This document shows, in pieces, positions 47,721-58,562 of a stretch of 64,000 nt of DNA. How positions within the stretch are numbered: position 1 is the first letter of the stretch; every line of letters begins with the position of its first letter. The notes under the pieces were generated by a model. That model ran no database searches and was not told where the DNA came from. It saw only the letters and a program-made list of their open reading frames with translations. This DNA comes from Capra hircus (taxonomy: Eukaryota; Chordata; Mammalia; Artiodactyla; Bovidae). A program made the translations under genes and the position numbers. The stretch lies in the NCBI RefSeq assembly GCF_001704415.2, contig NC_030811.1, forward strand, positions 73,550,069 to 73,614,068, given 5' to 3'.

Positions 47721-50237
47721 CAAGACTCTGAAGCCAATTCCAAACCAATGCCTGGCCACGGGACCCCACCCCAGCCAGAAGAGGGAGGGGAGTGGGCAGT
47801 GGGGGAGAGGCTGTTTCCTGTGCCCTACCTGTGGCTCTGGCCTTTCTTCTTTTTTTAATTGACCAATTTTTAGTTTTGGGGCAAAAAGAAAAAGGCAAAA
47901 GAACGTGAATTTGAGATTTACAGAAAACAAGTACCAGTGTTTTGTTTCCGTTCTTTCATTTGCCATGTGTATACCTTCTTCCAAGTTTGGAGTCATTCAT
48001 CTAGCTTCTGATGTTGCTACTGCGTCATTTTGCTCCAGCCACAAGAGCAGACATTGCAGAATGTCTGTTCCTGGTTGGCCTCGTCTGAAACTCTTGAACT
48101 TGAGCACGCTCAGTGCTCCTTTCCTTGGGCTCTTCCATCTTTCCCTCCCGTCCCCTCCTGCCTGCCACTCTCTGGGTCCCCACTGGCCATCAGAGGAACA
48201 AGCTCTCGTACTTCCCCTCTGGACAGCGTGTTGATGGGGGAGGGGCTTTGCTGGGGAGCCTCCTGTGTTTGGGGAGCAGAGAGCTGGAGGGCGGGCCAAG
48301 TGTCCCCATCAGGTTTCTAGGGAAGCAGAATAGCAGGAACCAGACGCAAAGCTGAAAACAGCAGCATTTAATGATGGGGCTCACTCAGTACCACTGTGTA
48401 GCTGTGCAGCTCACAGATGTACTGGGTTAGGGACAGGGGCAGCAACAGACCTACAAGGTTGCAGGAAGAATGGTGTGGGGGTAGGAAAAGACATCCTCAA
48501 AAGATGGTGGGAATTGGGTAACTGTGATCATCTGAGCTTGTTAGGCCTGCATGCTACACAATCCCTCCCAGAGCACCGTGTCCAAGGGCATAAAGCCAAG
48601 CAAGTCACTGGGGGGAAGAATTCCAGGGAAAGGGGCACAAGACCTCAGGAAGCCACTCAGGAGGAGGAATGGTACCCAGGGCAGTGAAAGTTCTCAAGCT
48701 GCCCTCTGGGGCTTGACAAGAGGAGAAAAGCAGGGCCAGAAGAAAGGGCTTGAGGGAAAGCTGCTGTGGAGGGTTAATTGCCAAACCCCTGTTGAGAATA
48801 AATACTAACATTGCCCACCCACCACCATGCCCTTGGCCAGAGGCCCCCATTCCAACACAGCCACCCAGGAAAGAATGGTAAGGCCACCACTTATGGAGAA
48901 GAGCCAGAAGGGAGAAGCCGGAGCCCTGCAGCTACGAAACTATTCACACTGGAGTTCTGAAAGAAACAATACCATAAGCTCTAATTGGGAATTGTAATCA
49001 GGAAAGGAATTCCCCATATAAAAATAGGTGTTCTGTGCTATGAATCATGTAACTTTGTGTACAGTATAATGGAAGAGATACTAGGAGTTTTTGCTTCATC
49101 CGTAAGTCAGATATGAATGCCAGTTTTGCCGCTGGGTGTAAACCCTCATCCCTACCCTAAAGTTTTCTTTCCCATTCCCTCCAAACCCAAAGATCAGACT
49201 ACTGTTAAATTTCACCATATGATTCGATTTTGCAAAGACGGGAGGCAAGCGGAGTGATTTGCATCAATGGAATTGCACTGACAGTGTTTCTTAATAGGAT
49301 TACTAAAGTTTTTAATATAAAATGATTTTTTAAAAAATCAGGAGTTGATATTAGGTACTAGGACATTAGTTCAGATGAATTCATTTTTATTTCTACAGTG
49401 TTAAAAGTGCACTTATATGCTTGTTTATTTCCATCTTGGGAAAAAAAGACTGCAAATTGAAGGGAAGATTGTTACTTTTTCTTTTTTAAAAAAAAAAGGT
49501 TAAGGCAGATTTTAAGACTTATAAATGTTTAAGAAATTATAAACAAGGTTAGACCCTTTGAAAAAAGTTTAGAAGATATTCTTAAAGTAAATTTTTATAG
49601 TGTTAATTTTGTAATAATTTATGTTTTACTATATTACAGAGCTAACTGACCAGAATAGTTTCAGAAACAATATGAAACTTAGGAAAGTTGAAGCAATGTT
49701 TATATTTTTAAAATGTTCTTTGAATTATGTTTTTATTGTACATTTCTTCAGACTGAAAAGTATGTACATATCTTTGTTATTTTTGCACAATTTTTGTCTC
49801 GTTCAGTTTTAGAAGTCTGTTGTTTTTTTTTTTTAAATAATTTATTTTGAGTTGTAATACTTGCAGGAGTGAAAACAAAAAAAAATCTCAGCAACAAAAT
49901 AACCCTCTGATTTACAAACTCTTACACTCAAGAGGGAAAACAAAGGTTGAGAGATTAAGTGGCTGCTTCTGAGAAATAATGTCTCGACAGGGACTAAAGG
50001 AGCAATTCAATGGATTTTAAACATTTTAGCTCTCTACATCTTGAATTGCAAGCTGGAATTAAGAGGCTCCCCACTGAATGCTGCTTACTTGGTGAAAGAC
50101 TGGCTCTGACCAAGGTGAGGACATTTCTGGAAACTGAGCAAAAAGGGAAAACCCACGGTGTTTCTTCCTTCACAGTCAGCTACAGGTTTACTTTATAATG
50201 ATGTATTCAAAACTCACAGCTTGAAAAATGGAATGCA

Positions 50238-50243
50238 AATAAA
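50238..50243 (+). terminator. Possible upstream polyadenylation signal (AATAAA)
   Basis: AATAAA followed by a T/G-rich stretch (GGTTTTCTTTCAGTTTG). If used it would remove the last 0.9 kb of the 3' UTR. A further AATAAA at 48797-48802 is in a less typical context. Confidence 0.3.
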
Positions 50244-50982
50244 AGGTTTTCTTTCAGTTTGTTTGGATGGAGTTCAACTGGACCAGCCTATAAAGCATTA
50301 TTGGGGGAATATTCTTTGGGTACTTCTGTTCTGCACACCCCACTCAGCCCTCTCTCCTAGCCCCTTGACTGCACACACCCCCATCTGCCTGAAGATCTTG
50401 TGACTTGTCGCCATAGAGGCTCGAAAGCTCTGGTTGTTAAAGCGTAACGCAATGCATAGACCTGTCAGCCATAAAAAAAAAGCGACCTGGATAACTTGTA
50501 TGCCTTCTTTTGTATCAATGTACCAATTGTAAATAATGCTGATCAACCTTTGTAGAGAATAGTTTATACAGCATATTCTATTATTGCTGATTCTCAGTGA
50601 ACTCTTGTTTTAAAAAAGGAAAAAAAGAAATTTTCTATTTACACCTTCTATTTTGTTATGCTGTCAGCCCATGGCACTTTAACAAAACTCTGTGGGTTTT
50701 ATGTAGCTGGTCAGTCATGGGGTATATTCAATAACTGTTGTTGCACAGAGGAGAATTTGCACCTGCTCATTTGTCCTTTCCTACTACCAATTTTAGAACC
50801 TTTTCCAGAAATTTTGAAGAAAGCATGTCCAAACATTCTAAACAGATGCCACACTTGTGGAGTGGGTTTCTTTTCTACGATCCATATTTTGTAACACTAA
50901 GTATTTTCCTTCTTTGTCCCGCACCTTTATGTATTAGCACTATCAGATAGAATTCATTCCATGCCTGTGATATTGTAAGCAG

Positions 50983-50988
50983 AATAAA
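50983..50988 (+). terminator. Alternative polyadenylation signal (AATAAA)
   Basis: AATAAA within the 3' UTR, about 190 bases before the preferred site. The downstream sequence has GTAGGTGTAAATAG, a modest G/T element. It could give a slightly shorter transcript. Confidence 0.4.
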
Positions 50989-51169
50989 TGTCTAAAGTAG
51001 GTGTAAATAGTAAATTCTATGGCTTACAGTTTTAAAAAGGAAAGAACAAACATGTATCTATTGATACTGCCGTGGTGCAGCACCAGGCCTGGAGACATTC
51101 TCCAGTGAGCGATTGTATTTTTTTTTCTTTTGCCTTTTTTTTTTTTTTTTTTTGTAACATGGCTTTGTA

Positions 51170-51175
51170 AATAAA
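51170..51175 (+). terminator. Best ATXN7L1 polyadenylation signal (AATAAA)
   Basis: AATAAA lies 23 bases before a CA dinucleotide at 51197-51198, which is followed by a G/T-rich stretch (GTCTTTGGGTTTTC). This is the standard arrangement of signal, cleavage site and downstream element. A long T tract (about 51131-51153) precedes it. Old intergenic repeats begin soon afterwards (from about 51310). Confidence 0.7.
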
Positions 51176-51309
51176 ATAATTTATATGTTTGTAAATCAAC
51201 GTCTTTGGGTTTTCATAAAATGTAGATTTAGGGTATTGCTTTTTATTCTTCTGGGTGTATGTGTCCTCACCAGATGAGCCTTCCTGCCAGAACCCACATT
51301 TAAGGTGTA

Positions 51310-52420
51310 GAAGAGAGAGTTCATTCAACAGATATTTACGGAGCATCCCATTTGTGGCTGCCTCTGAGCTAGGCACTCTGCTCAGTGATGACAAACAGAT
51401 ACAGTCCCAGATGCTTTCTGAAGGCACCCAGGTAGGGGAGATGGTACATAAATGCATGATAGAATGCATTATTACAGACTGTGGCAAATGGGAGAAAGAT
51501 TTGAGTTCTATGATAGAGAATAACAGGAGAAACCAATGTAAAATGGATTGAGGAGGTGGTTTGCAATCAAGGAGTTCCTCTGAGAAAGTGAGCTGAAGAC
51601 CGTGTCAGGGAGATAATCCCAGGCAGAGCTGGGTCACAGTGGGAAAAGTCTGGTAGATTCTTGAAGACTAAAGAAGACAGAACAGGGAAAGGGATGGGCA
51701 GAGCAAGGAAAGGACGGACAGAAGGTGTGGCAAGGTCACAAAAGGCCTCATAGTTTGGATTTCTATGCCTAATTCAGTGGGAATCCTTTGAAGGGTTTTA
51801 CATAAGGGCATGATGTGATCTGATCTGTTGAAGGATCTCTAACTGCTGTGTAGAGAATCCATCAGAAGTTGTTACAAGAGACCCATTGAGACATTGTGTT
51901 CTTGTGGTTCCACAATGGTGATAGTATATACTAAAAAAAAGTGAACGGATTCAAGATCCATTTTACATGTTAAATTGATGAGACATGCTTAGGAATTGGA
52001 TGTGAGAGGAAGGAAAAGAATGACTCCCAGGTTTCTGGCAGAGCAATTGTATTGGGTAGAGATGCCATTTCTTCAGAAGTAGAAAACCAGAGGAAGAACA
52101 GGATTTGGGGAGGGGGCAAAAGAAACATTTCATGGAAATATAGAATTATGTTTTGCATGTTTATGTTTGTTCATGTGTGATATTACCATGGAACCGCTAA
52201 GCTGCTACGGGAGCTCTCAGCAGGGGTAAGCTAGAGGCATCAATTTGGGAATCTTTGTTATATAGATGATATTTAGAGCCACAGGTATATGTGTGATTAC
52301 TTGAGAGAATGTAGGGGAAGAACAGCAGGCATTTAGAGGTTAGGTGGGAACAGAAAAGCTCACAAAGAACCCAAAGAGGAAGCACTCACAAAGAGGAGAG
52401 AGAGAACCCAACAAGTAGTA
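51310..52420 (+). repeat. Old mammalian interspersed repeat (LINE-like), family uncertain
   Basis: Ordered matches to a known repeat pattern: ATTCAACAGATATTTACGGAG, GCATGATGTGATCTGATCTG, GGATTCAAGATCCATTTTAC, AATGACTCCCAGGTTTCTGG and a final ATGATATTTAGAGCCACAGG. No open frame. Confidence 0.6.
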
Positions 52421-52534
52421 GTTCCCTGGAAACTAGGGCTTGAGGATGCTTCACGCAAGGAAGAGTCAGCTGAGTTTACTGTTGCAAAAGGAAGAGAGAG
52501 ATGGTATTGAGTCTGAGGTACTGCAACATGGAGG

Positions 52535-53165
52535 TAATTCGTGACTATTAATCTAGGTCTGTCATAACGAATTGCTACAACTTGGTGGCCTAAAAGAACA
52601 TGAATTCTTTCTCTCAGAGTTCTGATGACCAGAGGTTCAAAATCAAGCAGGGTTGCACTCCCTCAAAAGGCTGTGGAGGAGATTCCTTCCCAGCCTCTTC
52701 TGGTTTCTAGTGATGGCTTACAATCCTTGCCATTCCTTGGCTTGTAGACTCATCAATCCCATCTCTGCCTCCTTCACATGGCTTTCTGCTCTGATTCTCC
52801 TGGGTTTCAAGTCTCCTATGGCTTTTCTCTTATAAGGACATCTGTCCATGGACTTAAAGTGAAGTGAAATGAAGTCGCTCAGTTGTGTCCGACTCTTTGC
52901 GACCCCATGGACTGTAGCCCACCAGGCTTCTCCATCCATGGGATTCTCCAGGCAAGAATACTGGAGTGGGTTACCATTTCCTTCTCCAGGGTATCTTCCC
53001 AACCCAGGGATCAAACCCAGGTCTCCCGCATTGGAGGCAGACACTTTAACCTCTGAGCCACCAGGGAAGCCCTAAGGCGCACCCTAAATCCTGGATGATA
53101 TCCTCTCAAGATACATAACATAGTTACATCATTTTCCAAATAATTCATACCCAACAGGTTCTAAG
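52535..53165 (+). repeat. Old interspersed repeat interrupted by Bov-tA
   Basis: TGTCATAACGAATTGCTACAA, AACTTGGTGGCCTAAAAGAAC, TTGGCTTGTAGACTCATCAA and TTATAAGGACATCTGTCC before the SINE; CACCCTAAATCCTGGATGATA and TTTCCAAATAATTCATACC after it. A common mammalian repeat; family name uncertain. Confidence 0.65.
52861..53073 (-). mobile_element. Bov-tA SINE nested in an older repeat
   Basis: Antisense: GAAGTCGCTCAGTTGTGTCC, TCCAGGCAAGAATACTGGAG, GGATCAAACCCAGGTCTCCC and GAGCCACCAGGGAAGCCC. The older repeat resumes directly after it. Confidence 0.93.
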
Positions 53166-53394
53166 GGTTACAACTTGGACACAGTGACCATAGCAAAGCA
53201 GGAGTGATGAAGTGGAAGTGTCAGGAAATTCAGTTGTGTAGACAAGTCTTAAGAAGGTTAGAAGGCACAAGTGAGTGTTTAGATTTTGTTTCTTGTGTTT
53301 ATCAAGGGAGAAGGATCCAGATTGTGATTCATATGCTGCTGAGGCTGGAACAATAGAAGGGAGAGGTTGAAGAAGCAGAAAAAAGGGGTGATTT

Positions 53395-53563
53395 TTTTTA
53401 AAGATTTTTTTGATGTGGAGCATTTTCCAATACTGCTTCTGTTTCTAGTTTTTGTTTTCTGGCCACAAGGTATGTGGGATTCTAGCTCCCGAAAAGGGAG
53501 TCAAGTCCATAACCCCTGCCTTGGAAGGTGAAGTCTTAACCACCGAACCACCAGGGAAGTCCC
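53395..53563 (-). mobile_element. CHR-type tRNA-derived SINE
   Basis: Antisense: T-rich start, GGCCACAAGGTATGTGGGAT, TCTAGCTCCCGAAAAGGGAG and ACCGAACCACCAGGGAAGTC. The 5' limit is unclear. Confidence 0.82.
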
Positions 53564-54634
53564 ATTTTTTTTTAAAGGGATGTTTTTGAAAAGGCAAGAG
53601 GAAAGCGAATTTGAACATGTGTGGAGGTATTAGCTTTTGTGGTGCACAAAGATCAGCCGAGGCGTATTAAAAATTCTAAGAGCTTATCTGTGCAAAAATG
53701 GGATTCAAGTCAGCCAGCGCCAAACCAGAAGTGGTTAGGAGCTCCACCAACAGGAGCTGGGAAGAGATTTTTATAAAGAAAGGGTGGAAGGAAAGTATTG
53801 CTTGGCTATAGCTTAAAGCCTTGTTGGCTATTTGTGATTGATTGTGCCTAGCACTTTGATTTTGTAACCTTGAGACATTTACAGACTTAGATACTGATTT
53901 GCTTACATAGGCCCCTAGGGCATTAGAGCATCTCAGTCTAATGGCCTCTTTGTTTAATTAATTTAACAGTAATCAGGGGGACACTTCCTCCAGGGAAAAG
54001 GGGAAGAAGTCAGCTTCTAGATTCACTGCTGGCAAGATGAGAGAATCCCCATCTGATGGCTTCCACTTTCTCAATGACCATAGGCAAGCCAGGTGTGCCT
54101 GAGATCTCAAAAGAAGTTTGAGAAGAGTAAAGAGAGAATGAAATAGTTACTAATGAAACCGGATTACCACACAGTATTGACAGCATATTTATGATTCCTG
54201 ATCAAAGCACAGCCCTAACAAGGAGATGACAGTCTTGGAGAGTTGTTTGAGCACACCAAGGGCAGAGCAAGGCCCCTTGGAGACAACACTCTCAGGCAAA
54301 CCATGGCACATCTTGTTTTGCCTCAGACTAAAGTGTGAATATTTTTGTACAGAAGAGGAAAAAAACAGAGGAAGCCCATTGACATTGCACATAAAGGTAT
54401 AATTTTATTATCCATAGGCATGAAATGTCAGTGTAGTGTATCTAGCACCAAAGACATCATTTATCCCTTGGTCCTGAGCTTTGTCTGTGACTGGCTATCC
54501 ATCACTGATCTGGCTTGAGTGACTTCTAACTTCATTCTGAAAGGAGCCTAGACATCCTGGAACTCTGAGAAGCCTCTCTCAAAATTAGTCATAAGCTTGG
54601 AAAATCAATGTGAAAAGAGGAGGTGATCTTTTTA

Positions 54635-54862
54635 AATTTTATTTATTTGACTGCTTTGGGTGTTGGATCATGTAGGATCTCCTTGCAGTGTGTGCTCTAC
54701 AGTGTGCAGGCTCAGTAGTTGTGTCCTGAAGGCTTCAGTAGTTCTGGTGCTTGGGCTTCGTTGTTCTGTGGATGTGGGATCTTAGTTCCCCAACCAGGAA
54801 TGGAACTCGTGTCCCTGCCTTGCAAGGCAGAGTCTCAACCACTGGGCCACCAGGGAAGTCCT
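54635..54862 (-). mobile_element. CHR-2-type SINE
   Basis: Antisense: TTTATTTATTTGACTGCTTTG, repeated CAGTAGTT units, GGGATCTTAGTTCCCCAACC and ACTGGGCCACCAGGGAAGTC. Confidence 0.87.
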
Positions 54863-57800
54863 GGAAGTAATCTTGAAGACTCTCTAATGCAAGGGAGGAA
54901 ACTGAGACACAGGTCAAATGAAGTATCAGGAGCACATAGCTGGGCTGATAGGCAAGCCTGTCCTCCCTTCAGTCTGGTTCTCTTTCCATTGTAGTTCCTT
55001 GCCTCCTGTAGAAATAAACACCTGCAGATGTTTCTTCCTAAGCCACTGTAGATATTTCCATAAAGGCATTTTACAGTTCTGTGTATCTCCTAGTTGGTTT
55101 ACTCAGGTCTCTGGAATTTTACAATACTACAGTATTTTTTCTCCTTTTTGATTTTTCCCATTAGTCAATAACTACTTGCCTAGTGGGTTATCTCTTGCTT
55201 TCTGATCTGGGACTATTCCAGAATATCAGGTTTAAGATATCCATGTCACTGAGCGAAGTTCCCAGGAATGTATTTCAATAAGTTTATTTTCTCTTCATTA
55301 CATTTTCATAAGCTGTTCAACTCAAAAAGTAAATTAGGAAGGTGTAAAGAAGCTGAACGCCTCTAACACCCAATCAGTCCCAGACAAGTCTGAATCATTG
55401 CAGAATCATGCTGGAAGCCAATAGTTCAGGGGTGCTGCATTTGTTGTGACAGTTGAAATCACAAATCTGATCTAAGGTCACTAACACTGGAAAAGGTCTC
55501 TCAATTTAAAAAAATTCTGTAACTTTTCTGGGTAGCGCCTTTTGCCTTTAAACAGTTCAGTAAATTTTTAAAGCAGCAGCAGCCTCACAAAAGTGTTTGC
55601 ATCTTCAGGTACCTGGGCTGGCTGCTCACTGGGAAGCTGCTGTGAAAGTAGGAGCTTATGTGCTTTGTGTTAGGGTTTTCGTTTTCTCTCCACCCACTTC
55701 ACTTCCCTGTTTGATTTCCTAGCAGGTCTTATCACTAACCCCTTCCTCTACCCCCCCACCCCAAATCTCTCCAGTGTTCCTGAATAATCCAGATACAGTG
55801 TAGGGGGACACAGGAAGAGGGTAACATTTCTGGCACATTGTTGGAATAGGGTGAAGGCAGAGCCTCACAGAAGTGAAGAAAATGGAGAGAGAAAAAAAAA
55901 AAACATGATTCTGGAGCTTTTCCTTTGGAAAGAATAAGATGCATGTTTTTGTTTTTGTTTGCAATTTTTACAAGTTTTTTCTGTCCAGCCTAATAAACTG
56001 AGAAGGTTTGGATCTGGACTAGATGCATAGCACTGCGCCTGACTGACTGCTGGAGGACATGCTAGAGAGGGTACCTCCTGTAGGGCTCACCTTCCAACAC
56101 TTGGAGGATGTTCCTGCCAGGTCCGTGCTGAGCCCAGCATTGTTCAACATTTTAATTAATGAATTGGCATTCAAAGTAACCTTGGTGAATTAAAGCCATG
56201 AATACAAACAGACAGATTTATAGAATAGATGTTACCTTTGGGGCCACAGGGGAAGATTCTGATGCTAGAAATGTTCTGTATCTTGACCTGAATATAATCA
56301 TGGGTGAAATATTTATCAGGTTGTGTACTTAACGATTTGCTCATTTTACCATGCACTTTTAAATGTAAAAGTTTACACACAGAAAAGGTAAAGGGCAAAC
56401 TTGGAGTGATAATTGTCTTTGCAGAAAGAAGAAAGTTAGCTGGTGGTTTGAGGAGAATACTAATAAGCCCATTTTCTCCCCAGCCCCTCCAGAAGCAGTA
56501 GGCACCTCAGCGGAGGGGTGCACAGTGGGTTGAAAATAGGGGAGAGGGGCTTGAAATCTCACATGAAGTTGTCAGAACCCTCGAGACCCCTTCACCTCCC
56601 ACATGCAGCCAAGTGGCTATTTTCTCTCCACCCCTAGCAGGAGACTAAAGGGTTATTTTCTGGAAAAACTGAATTGGAAGCCAAGATTCAGGATCCACAG
56701 AGACCGGTCCAACAGAGAAAGTTGTCTTGGGGTGGGATAGGGGATGAAATGAGGCAGAAGATTGTCTCTTCTCATCATAAATTGTAGAATTTTAGTTTGT
56801 TACAAAATTGTGTGTGTAGGTGTTGCTTTGATATTTTTAAATTTTAGGTAAGTATATTGTCAGGACGCCTACACAATGATGAACTATATGGGAGCCATTA
56901 GATGATCTCACTGTTGTGTGTCCAGAGTACAGTGTTTGGCTCTGGACTTGGCAGCTTATAAACACTGAAATCAGGACCAGAGCAAAGTGGTCAAAGTAAT
57001 CAAATACAGTTGATGGCAGTGAATAGTTGTGGAATACACTGTCCTAAAGATGGCTGAAAATGGAAGGCTTGGGATGGCTTTAAAAACAATTCTCCTTCAT
57101 AGAGGGACTTTCCCAAAGGCTATCTTGTGCTAGTAGAGTTTGGCGTGGATTACCGTATGAGTTACACTGACATGCTGATGCTCTTTCATTCAAAAAACAT
57201 CTATATCTCATGTTTCCTTGGACTTCAAATTTATCTGTAGGATCCTCTTAAAGGACTGTGTTATTCAGTGTTTGGATCCTAAAACAGTAGCAAGCATACT
57301 GTTGGCATACAATAGATGTTTACTGAGTTAAATGATGGAGTGGTGTGCTGATGGTAAATGTTGAACATCCAACTTTAGTGGTGGCAGGGGAAGCATTTGC
57401 TGATTTCTGTGGTGTTAACACACCCACTATGAGTGAATTCAAGCTACCAGCATGACCTCTCCGAATGCAGAAGGGGAAGAGAAGTGCACGTGAGCCCCCA
57501 TGAGGCTGGGCAAGCCAGCTCCAGCGTACAGTGACTTTGGCCAATGCAGAAGACATACTCATGACCAGCAATACTGTATCAATTCATGTTAAACTATAAG
57601 AAATAATCTAATCCATTAGTCAAGCCAACAAGGAGAATTTACTATCAGTTGAAAATAACCAACATTCATATCAACAATTTCTTACCATTTTTAAGTTTTG
57701 TTTTAAATTTATTCCTGCTTGAAAAGGACATTGAGGCAAAGTGGATGCCTTAGTTTCCAAAATAATATCCAAGCAATTGTCTTTCTTGTGTAAGCAATCC

Positions 57801-58185
57801 CCACTCTGTGGGCTGTGCTCCAAGTGTTTCATTTGGAACCTAATATTTTCCTCCACTTAAATGTAAAATCAAGAGTGATTAGGTTGCAGGACAGCCCACA
57901 AAAGCCCATAGAGTCCACAAAGCACCTGAAGTCTGATGTCAGTGCAGGGGTGTAATTTTGAGAAATGTGTCCTCAGTTCCGACTGGGGAAGACAGGATTG
58001 TATGCCGCCTGGCTGCTATCCCAGCCATGAGAGACCACTTCCTGCCACCCTTCCATCTGCCAACTGCCAACTGCTAGGAGAGTAAAGACTTCTGGCCTAT
58101 ACCCTGAGCAGACTTCTAGCTCTAAGCCATACCTGCACTGCTCTGACATCAAGAAAACAGCTAACAGGACAGGAATTCCCCTGAC

Positions 58186-58229
58186 GGTGGTAGTGGTGGT
58201 GATGGTGGTGGTGGGAGGGGGAGGAGGGG
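58186..58229 (+). repeat. GGT-rich simple repeat and purine tract
   Basis: GGTGGTAGTGGTGGTGATGG then GGGAGGGGGAGGAGGGG. It lies just before a MIR. The G-run part could form a G-quadruplex. Confidence 0.8.
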
Positions 58230-58234
58230 TAAAC

Positions 58235-58400
58235 TAATAATATTACTGATTATGTGTTCCACATCTTTTCCCATTTAATCCTTGCAATAATTCTATGAGG
58301 TTGGTAAGATTATTACCCCCATTTCACAGATGAGAAAACTGCAGTAACTGAGAGGTCAAGTAATTTGATCCAAGATCACACAGTTAGTAAATGAAGAAGC
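58235..58400 (-). repeat. MIR
   Basis: CCCATTTAATCCTTGCAATAA, CCCATTTCACAGATGAGAAAACTG and CAAGATCACACAGTTAGTAAAT: a clear antisense MIR. Confidence 0.83.
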
Positions 58401-58562
58401 CTCTTGGTAAAGGGTCCTTAACTCCCCAAGTAAGCTGTGTAAACAGATCCTCTGAGGTCATCCTTCACACAAATAATTTAGAAGCTCAAAGAATGTTGTT
58501 CCTAAGTTCTGTTCTGGGCCTCAATTTGATGGACCTAATGAAAGCTTAAAAAGAGCTAGTTG

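Larger units (their letters stand above)
47721..51198 (+). other. ATXN7L1: ATXN7L1 3' untranslated region (about 3.5 kb)
   Basis: The stretch follows the TAA and runs to the best polyadenylation site. It has no long frame and no ruminant SINE or LINE, unlike the introns and intergenic DNA; the last 2.2 kb (49000-51200) is AT-rich with many ATTTA-like and T-rich tracts, typical of a regulated mammalian 3' UTR. The part 47721-48950 is more GC-rich. The exact end is inferred from signals only. Confidence 0.75.
51199..58562. other. Intergenic region downstream of ATXN7L1, first part
   Basis: No gene recognised. 51310-52420 is an old mammalian repeat, 52535-53165 another with a Bov-tA inside, then two CHR-type SINEs (53395, 54635) and a MIR (58235). 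53570-54630 and 54870-58180 show no firm identity; short LINE-like hints occur near 56030-56170 and 56860-57080. Confidence 0.65.
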
